Shown here one piece after another: positions 55,801-64,000 of a stretch of DNA of 64,000 nucleotides. The position numbers and the translations under genes were made by a program. Source of the stretch: Plectrocnemia conspersa. Lineage: Eukaryota; Arthropoda; Insecta; Trichoptera; Polycentropodidae. The notes under the pieces were generated by a model, which did no database searches, was not told the origin of the DNA, and worked only from the letters and a program-made list of their open reading frames with translations. Position 1 is the stretch's first letter; each line of letters starts with the position of its first letter. The stretch is from NCBI GenBank assembly GCA_009617715.1, contig VTFK01000213.1, positions 310,001-374,000 of the forward strand. Reading direction: 5' to 3'.

Positions 55801-57578
55801 GAGGGAAGAACTGGACGATACTCGATCGGTTTCGGAAGGCGAAGAGGACGGCCATAAAACGCCGCAGCCAGAATTTTCGCAACTAACGTCCGATTTGGCA
55901 AATAGTAAAAAGTTAACGAGTCGAGACAGCGGTTTCGTAGGAAGCTGCGACGATTTGTTGAAAAACGGTAACGACGGCTCGAACGGCGGCGATTGGAATG
56001 CGAGCAGAACGTGCGATTTAAAAATCGACTTGGAAGAAATCGCCGAAGAAAACAAAAACGACCTAGAAGAAAAAAATGAGCCGCCACTGACGGCGAATCT
56101 CATGAACAATTCGCTGATACGCAAAGATAGCTTTAATAATTGGTCGTCAGACGAAGAAACGAATCTGATGATGAGCAAAATGCGACAGTTTTTCAAAAGC
56201 ATGGTCGCCGCTTCGGCTAACGCGCAAATGGTTCCTAATTCTAACAATAGTTCAAAACCAACTACTCCTACGCTCAACAGGCCGATTCCGAGCCCTAGAG
56301 TGAGACGAGGCACGAAACCGCCTCAGTTAGTATATTTCGAAAACGAACTAACTAGACTCATGAAGACCGTGCCTGGTATAAGAGACGAAGAAGTGCGAGA
56401 GATAGTAGAATATTTATCTAGCGAAGACACGTGGAGCGATTCATACGATTCATCAGACTACACAAGCTCAGATTTAGAAGGCGCTGGCGGTAAAAAGACA
56501 GAATTACAACAACAAATATCTGACAGCTGCAAAGAGATAATCAGCAATTTTGATAACAATACAGAAATGCCCGCAGAAGAAGATAGATGCACCAATGACG
56601 ACAGTTCTGGTTTTAACGGTGACACTGCGTTTGTTTACCAAAAATTAGTGGCTTCCTTGAATAAAATGACGAACGAACCAGATGTTAATAAGATCAAGGA
56701 AACCGCATCTCCAAACAACTCCCCCCCGTTAATCGCTAAAGTGATGCATCACATCGGAAGTAGATTAGTGGCTCTAATGCATGAAGTTTCTAGTGGCGAA
56801 TCGCACGCAAGCATCTCTCCAAAAGTCAGATATCATAAAAGATTACAACATAAAGTCTCATCTGCTTCTACAACTGAAGACGACGAGAGTGCTCCTGAAG
56901 TGCCTTTGATGGATAGGTTAGACGATACTATGAGTTATGCGCTCCTTCCGCGTAGTAAATCGCACGATCTTTTATTGGGCGAAGCTAATAGAAGTATCTT
57001 ACATCAATCCGGTGTATCGGATATCACCGAAGAACGCGAAGCTAGTGATTATGAGAGATTTTCGTGGCGGGGTAGTTTCGAATCGGCTCTAATGGCAGCC
57101 GATTCTCGTAATAAATTATCACTGCTGGGGGCTGAAGGATCAGTTAGTGCTAGTGCTTTAGCAGCCAAACGACGCTCGGCTGGTGATTTATTATTTCAAC
57201 AAAAGAGTCCTTCCAGAGAACAGTTGGATCGTGTTAGAAGTTGTGGTTCTATCGGTGGAGCCGCTAGTGAAGAACGCTTGTGGGTCGGTGGTAATAGAGG
57301 TCCTAGGAGGCGATCTAGTGTTCCCGATTCGGGAGATTCAGCCGACGGTGAAGAAGATGAAGAGCGAAGACCCAGAGGAGCCACCGGGTCTTTACCTAGA
57401 CTGCCCACCGTCAGTAACGCGAGTGCTACCACAGGTGGTTATGTGAAAAGTGCTAGATATAGGCCCCCAGGATTCACGAGGGCTCAAAGGGCGGTTTCAG
57501 CACCCGGTCTTCACGCTCGAAGAGATCGTAGAAGAGCTCCTCCCATACCGACTTCGACTAGCGCTCAACAAATCAACG
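52856..57578 (+). CDS. Large exon of acidic, serine-rich disordered protein, with a one-base frame break
   Basis: The exon follows the acceptor at 52855 (phase 1, matching 29391) and ends at donor AACG|GTGAGT after 57578 (phase 1), so the gene continues right of there. It is open in one frame to 53778 and in the next frame from 53714 to the donor. The switch must lie between, probably near 53743-53750 where one extra base would restore SAADEENN. The protein has many acidic, Ser-rich and low-complexity stretches: a VP repeat (53389-53433), a GAT-encoded Asp run (about 54483-54510) and a duplicated LEKYF-x2-G motif (55253 and 55424). More ordered conserved-looking segments are VYFENELTRLMKTVPGIRDE near 56330 and FSWRGSFESALMAADSR near 57060. 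Basic SR-like tails follow. I do not recognise the gene. It is probably a scaffold or regulatory protein, but that is a guess. Confidence 0.85.
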
Positions 57579-58415
57579 GTGAGTTAAAATTTCTATATAT
57601 GCCACAATAAACGCACCTTACATCATGGCCTCGTTTTCGATATTTTTCAATGCACATGAGCCACATGGTGCTCGTTTCAGATAAGCCCATATTCGAACAC
57701 TCGAACTGATAGCGAAGCGGAATTGTTTCATAATATTTCTATATAAATAAACACAGTTTGCAGCAACCGCCAATTATATCGGTCTCATGTTAAATATAAG
57801 CATTAATGCCAAATAGTAGCGCCAGGTAATATTATAACTGTCCGTATGGTAATTCATGAAAATTACATCAGCACTAACCGCATTCCGTAATCGTGACTAA
57901 TTCTACCTCTACGTACATGTTTTTAATATACACATGGCATATGCTTAAATAGCATGGGGTGATAAAAACTATAGTAAACAATATACACGTAGATAACATA
58001 AAACAGTTATTGATTAAATTTTATCCACATATTATCAAATATTTTTTTTCAATTAATTTTTTTTTTCAAAACTAATTAAAGAAAAATATTTTTTCAATAT
58101 TTAAGCCACAATATTTTATTTAATTTCATCAAAATATATTTTTTATGTAGTCTCCGTGTGATAATTGTATAACAAACTATTTAATTTAAAGATTACCAAT
58201 TTATTAAAGTAGTCTAAAAAAATATTTAAATTAAATATCCACTTTAAAAAAAATGTTAAAAATAATATATATAACTAAATATGCATATAATTGTATATAT
58301 GATTCTTAGCATATTTTATTATAGTTAAGTAATTTTATAGAATTTTTTTTCTTAAAAATGAAGTGAACTGTCTTAATAAAAACAAATTTGCAAGCAATAC
58401 ACATGTTTCTAAGTA
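57579..58415. other. Downstream intron, nothing recognised
   Basis: AT-rich sequence after the donor at 57579. An in-frame stop at 57608 would end the protein if the intron were retained. Confidence 0.5.
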
Positions 58416-59183
58416 TTTATTGCAATAATACCGGTATTACCGAGTCGTACTTCTAAAAATACTTTTTACGCTGATCCTTTAATATGTTGACTAAAAATAT
58501 TAATAACAATCATTAAGACAACTGTGTATAAAAAAATTGTTGCTCCATTTATTTTTTCTCTCCTATTTTTCATTGTCGGTAAAAAGATTATTAAAAATAC
58601 GAGCGTTAAATCTTTCTGGTTTTAAAACAATAATTATAAGAAAACATCGTTTTTGACAAAATATAGTTTTTGGTCAACCGCTTCTGAATGTCTCCTAAAT
58701 GTTTATACCACGAGACAGATATGTATTCCTATAATACTCATTATTTTTAGTCAGTTACGATTATCCGAATAAAATATAAAAATTTCAAGACATATTTTAT
58801 TCTAAGAACAGATTTATGTAATTGATATACAATATTATTTATTTATATAATATTATTTTATTTGCACAAATAATATTTTTTTTTAAATATTTCAATAATA
58901 TGTACTTTCGAAAGATTTATTTTTCGTCGATAACACTACTTATGTTAATACCCTACAATGAGCATTATTTTATTCTCCACTTCTGCTTTCAAGCAATATA
59001 GGCATTGTCATTTTTGTAGTTTAAAGTCAGTGAGATTCGATTTGAACAAATAAAATGTACGTATTTGAAGAAAATGGTAATGGAAATGGAAAAAAATTGG
59101 TACCATTGGTATTTAATTTTGTAATACCGGTATTATCGAAGGTAGATTTTTGCCCCATTATTACAGTATTACAATCTCTATTC
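58416..59183. mobile_element. Probable hAT-like nonautonomous element
   Basis: The terminal regions share ATTG(C/T)AATA and the palindromic AATACCGGTATTA motif. CTAAGTA flanks both sides (58409-58415 and 59184-59190). The duplication is 7 bp, or 8 bp with one mismatch, and the termini are imperfect. Confidence 0.5.
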
Positions 59184-59729
59184 CTAAGTAATTATCTTCA
59201 TTAAAGGTTAACCATAAATATAATATATTTAATTTAAAAAATCTTCTTTAAAAATGAAGCAAAATAACATATTTATATTTTATTTATTTATTTATTATGT
59301 GTTAAAATTCAATTTAAATATAATCTTAATTTAATTGTAGCTTAAGTATAGGCATGAGAATAAGTTCTACTTAAATAGATTTGTCTTATTTTGGTTTTAA
59401 AAACAATTGTGTAAATATATATACAGTATTATTTGATTTCGTTACCAAACGATTTTTTTATCTGAGCTAAATGGAACTCTTAAAGATTTAGTACTTAAAA
59501 TTGAGAATATTTAAAATGATTTATATTTTTGCATATATAGTATTAACAATCAAAAAATGTTGTTAAATATTGATTCTATATTGATGTCAGATTTTAAATG
59601 CATTATTTAGAAATTTAAATGTGTTACAGTGAATGTGTATTATTATATTATCACTGAAATTTTAGTGAAAACAAATACATATATGTACTTAAAAGTAATG
59701 ACGTTTTTATAAATAAAACTGTATGGTTT

Positions 59730-60230
59730 TGTATTAAGTTCTTCCACCTTTCTAATAAATTATTACTGCCCTTTCTGTTTTTATTTGTTTAGAAATACAT
59801 TTTTTTTGTTTAGAGCCGATTTAACTTATTCTAGTTAATTGAATAGTTACCACTTGTTAAAAGAAACGGGTGGTAATCGAAAGGTTTAAAGTGCGGTTGT
59901 AATAAAACTTTTCTACCAAAGTTGCAGATTTTATCCCGAGTCAATTTAGTAAGTTGTCATGATTTATGCAATTCACTAGAAATGGTATTTTTTATTTAAC
60001 ACAAATCTCAATCGAGCTAAAAATTTACTATACACTAATGGCGTCACTGTTTTACTTTGCCTTAACATTTTAAACATTAAATTTTACTATACACAAAGAA
60101 ACGCATTTTTACAATGTGCAATCCGGATTTAAGGGTTGGAATTGCCCTATCTGCGTGAGATAGCCACTGTTTTTTTTCAGTCATGTTCGAATAAAGAACC
60201 CATTTTTCGTCCCCAGTTTCATAATTTTAG
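59730..60230 (-). mobile_element. Mariner-like transposase C-terminal remnant
   Basis: Across frame breaks the minus strand reads WGRKMGSLFEHD, IPTLKSGLHIVKM and, downstream, KPFDYHPFL and LLERWKNLIQ. These align in order with the mariner/SETMAR blocks TGDEKW, PTPK..LHPKKV, PSDYHLF and L..RW.KVI. Highly decayed. Confidence 0.55.
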
Positions 60231-60724
60231 AGAAATGGCTGTAATTGTTGTTTGGGAAATTAATAGGAAACCCAAAAGCCCTCTATTTTATAAAACTGTG
60301 TTTTGAAAAAAAACATTATTATTTTTGGGTAATGTATTTTTTTAAGTGAACAAATTTAATATAAAAAATATTTTATTCTGTATATTTTTGAATTTATTAT
60401 ATATTAAAACTAATAAAATAATTTAATTTTAATATAAAAAAATATTTGTGTGCTAAATGAAATTTTAAAATAATCATTATTTTTTTGCATATATAATAAA
60501 AATAAATATAAAATATAGGCATATATTTATTATACATAGATGTTAGATGTAAAATATTGCAATATTTTGTCAAACGATGTGATGCTAAAATTCTGTGAAT
60601 CCTCTGATCATGTGGAAATATGCGCACATGATCATTTGTTTATGAAAAAATACAGTTTTACTAACACTGAGTAGTGAAATTATATTTTTAGTAGTGAAAA
60701 TGTAAGTGCACTTGTATATGATAC

Positions 60725-61460
60725 AAATTATTTATTTTATTTTATTTTATTAATTTATTTAGCTTAATAGCTAATCTTTACATCTAACAAATTTAGTAAA
60801 CATATATAAAAATATATAAAAAATACATAACAGAAAGAAAAAATAAAAATATACAATAATTAAGACTTAATATTATAATTTATTTCTATATGTACGAAGG
60901 TGTTTTTTTATTCCATTTATGAAACCCGTTATATTTTTGCTGTTTCGGATTTCTCTTGAAAGACTATTATATAAATCAAAACTTCCGTACATAATTCCCC
61001 TAGCCGTACTCGTTTTCTTATACTTAATTATCTTTAAATTTTCTCTATTTCTAGTATTATATTTATGTACATATTTATTTCTTATTAAATACTTATTAAA
61101 ATATTCTGGTAACATATTATTTTCTAACTTATATATAAATACTAAAACATTCATACTCAATATTTCTTGAACATTCAACCATTCTAATCTATCAATCATA
61201 CTTTTACAATTAGTTAATCTATTTTTTATTTAAGATTACTCTCATTGCCCTATTTTGTAATTTTGCAACATTTGTTTGTCTAATTTATTTAACATATTTA
61301 ATAGTGTTGCACAATAATTAAAATGGGGCAATATTGTACTATTGTAAATTTTTTTTTTTGTATTTATACTTAATATATTTCTTAATCTAGATAATAAACC
61401 TATTTTTCTACTAATTTTTTTAATATGTAATTACAATGTTCATTAAAATTTAATTTTTAT
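60725..61460 (-). mobile_element. 3' end of a second LINE family (CR1/L2-like)
   Basis: The minus-strand frame 61199-60873 has a typical non-LTR RT C-terminus: DRLEWLNVQE, LVFIYKLENNMLPEYF, HKYNTRNREN and FDLYNSLSREIRNS. Upstream sequence to about 61460 adds LPHFNYCATLL. It ends in an (AAAAT)n-type tail at about 60728-60755. Distinct from the QHGFR family. Confidence 0.8.
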
Positions 61461-64000
61461 CAACAATTACAAATGCATATTTTTTTAATATTGATTATTT
61501 TTATCGCGTCATGTGATATTATCGCAAAGATGATAATGTTTTTCGTCAACATGTCATTATTGGTTTCGTATTGCGATCGTTCTTGGCAAAACATAATCCG
61601 TAACGACAATTTATCATACTGGTATTGAATTATTTATAATATAAAATCAAATTGTTCTCTTGGGAGGTCTATGCGTTTTATGAGCAAGCAAATATGATTA
61701 AATAGACGATGATGCGAATATGAGCTTGAGTATAATAGGTCCGGTTAAAAGCGCACAATGGTTAATGTCACTTGTGCCATAACCGGTTATTGCTCCGTAC
61801 ATATAGCACAATATACAGGATAAACAGAAATTAGAGTGAATAAAATATATTATTTTAAAAGAACAATTTAATTGTAAATTTAATTAAAAGCTATGATTTT
61901 TTTATAAAACAAACATTTTGTAAGAAACTGAGCTTTTTATTGAAATACAAAATATATAGCTTTATCTTATAAATTTAATGTATATTATATTATATTCATA
62001 AAAAAGACTATTATAATCAATAATACTATAAATATAATAAAGTTTAATATATTATACCACATTTTATAGATGCTTAATAATGTTTATTGTGCTCAATAAA
62101 TAATTAAAATTTAATTATCATATTTTAGTATTACGTTGGGATAAAATTTAAAAAAAATATGAGTTTTTCTGATGATTATATAAGCACTTTTTTTTCTAAC
62201 AATATTATTTTTAGGGCTAAATTGTGCAAAACTATTTAATAGTGTATGTGGCACACTATTAAATTTTAGTCTATGCATCACATTCATTGCTTGTTGTTGT
62301 AATAATTTAACGTGCCATGATAACGTACATGTAAATATGTTTTTCACGTAAAACGTATCTACATGTATTGTACGTATATACTACGTCTCTTCTGTTCAAC
62401 TTTCGTTTGCCACGTTTTTTGAGTCGCACAGAACAATGTATCGTGGGAACGAATCTCTCGGGCCTCCGAGGAAAAGTGGTTCCTCAACAACGAGAGGTTT
62501 CAGTTTTTTTATATTCTTGTTCTTATGATCTTCAGTAAGCATTATATTGCCGGTTATATTGGGAGAGTTCGTGCCAAACGATTTCCAAACGCAATGTCAC
62601 GTTAATCGATCGGTGCCAGATAAAAACGTTGCTTAATCTGACACCGGTGCCAATCATTGTCGATAAAACATGTGATACTAAAATGTGCGAATCGAATGCC
62701 ACAAACCTCATTTAATACACTGTAATAATAATAAGATAATTTACAATTAATTTTGGAATTGTTCCAAAGAAGATAGTCAAACTATATTATGTATATTTAT
62801 TAAAAAAAGTGAAAAAATAAATTTATTTAGTTGGTAATATTTTTTTGTATTAAAAATATTAAAAAAATCGATTTCCAGTCATCTGCATTATTGACTTTTT
62901 ATATAAAAGGCTTAATAAACTGTTGTACAAAACATGTGGTATTTTACGACATACATACATATAATAGCACACATTGATATAATAAACACGTCACGAAAAA
63001 CATATTTTTCAATAAAATCAATATAATATGTGGCACTTGATTCAATAAAATAGACCTTTCAGAGGTTTTGCCCGATTGAAGAAAGTTTCATTAAAATTTA
63101 TTTGATCCAATGAAATTTCCGTCCTTCTTGAGTCATTTATTTTCATTTCTATAAATTTAGATTACTATTACACAGTTACAATTAACCAAAGTAGCACAAA
63201 TAGTGTTAAATTTTATAACAATATAGTTGTTTTACTTCTTTGATCTTTACGACCTTGTGTGAATTTTTTAGCGTTTTTAAACTCAAGAATTTTAAAGACC
63301 CATTATTTTCTTCAAATTAAATCTAATTCGGAAGCACGTATTGTGTGATAGTGCCGACCTTATTCGATCGCTGGAAAATTGTGCCGTTAATCAGGATATT
63401 AAGAAATAGTGCCTCTTGTGAAAAGTTTAATTACAACAATTAGCAATATTTGATAAAACAATCATAGAAGAAAACTACCCACGATCGATTATTATCAACG
63501 ACATGTCGATTAAACCATTTATGAGTAATTAAATGCTTAAAAATAGTGTGATATAATATTTCTTTAATGCGAGAGAATTGTCTGTATATTTAAAATATAT
63601 ATAAAAAACAATTTTAGGCCATCGTCCGAAGACCCATTGTTTTTATGTCGCAACGCAAGCACCGACGTGATAACATTTAACTTCAAATCGTTCCGCTTAC
63701 TACCTGTACACATATGAGAGAACTCACATGCTGGCTCATTCGCCATTGTATGTTAATTGAATAAACAAACCACCATGAAACGGTTCCCTGTAACATAACC
63801 GTACGTCAGGAGTTGACCATAAAATATGACCAGTCTCACCGATATCTCACAGACATGCCCTTGAAACTTTGATTATATGTACAGCGGTGTATTTTTATTT
63901 TCACGTTAACGTTAAATTATATGGGTACACCGAGCCATGTTGACGTATCGTAACGATAATGTCGTGCTCGTGCAGAAACGAGGCAAAATATGATGTCATC
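61461..64000. other. Nothing recognised
   Basis: AT-rich, intronic or intergenic. Patches at 62390-62680 and 63330-63420 are less AT-rich but have no supported gene, RNA or repeat. Confidence 0.45.

Noticed and set aside
53034..57446. Many minus-strand and alternate-frame ORFs over the large exon
   Set aside because: Composition shadows of the plus-strand acidic/serine-rich coding sequence.

Overview
The window is AT-rich nuclear DNA from an arthropod, most likely an insect. The basis is short AT-rich introns with canonical GT/AG sites, an AGAP/centaurin-gamma gene with insect-style spacers, and many decayed non-LTR retrotransposons and DNA transposons (hAT, pogo/Tigger, mariner, piggyBac). 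I cannot fix the order from sequence alone. No bacterial-type operon, CRISPR array, rRNA or intact tRNA was seen.

Layout. (1) 1226-8135 (+): the 3' ten exons of a centaurin gamma-1A/AGAP gene, which enters from the left edge. Every exon junction is phase-compatible. It encodes the end of the GTPase-like domain, a split PH domain, an ArfGAP zinc finger and ankyrin repeats, followed by a long AT-rich 3' UTR. A GC-richer block at 3039-3141 sits between the GTPase exons and the PH exons. It has an ATG and a donor in the right phase, so it may start an isoform lacking the GTPase-like domain. (2) 9.7-28.4 kb: intergenic or 5' intronic DNA with LINE fragments, at least two complete hAT insertions with perfect 8-bp target duplications, several hairpins, and a CpG-rich promoter-like island near 12.0 kb. 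(3) 28561-57578 (+): a second gene, which I do not recognise. It encodes a very large acidic, serine-rich, mostly disordered protein. Its two visible coding exons are separated by a 23.5-kb intron and join in phase. The large exon carries a one-base frame break near 53.74 kb. The gene continues past 57578 through a good donor. A second CpG-rich island at 49.3-49.6 kb inside the intron may be an alternative promoter. It shares a 15-bp initiator-like motif with the 12-kb island. (4) 57.6-64 kb: downstream intron or intergenic DNA with a probable hAT remnant, a mariner-like remnant and the 3' end of a second LINE family.

The clearest structural results are: four hAT-type insertions with perfect 8-bp target-site duplications (GTATAAAT, ATATAAAC, ATGCTAGT, TTTTCAAC); a Tigger element nested inside an older repeat family; and a conserved 3'-terminal hairpin, with compensatory changes between copies, in the dominant LINE family. 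I found no convincing undescribed defence or biosynthetic system. The most biologically interesting items are the LINE 3' hairpin, the paired promoter-like islands and the broken reading frame of the large gene.
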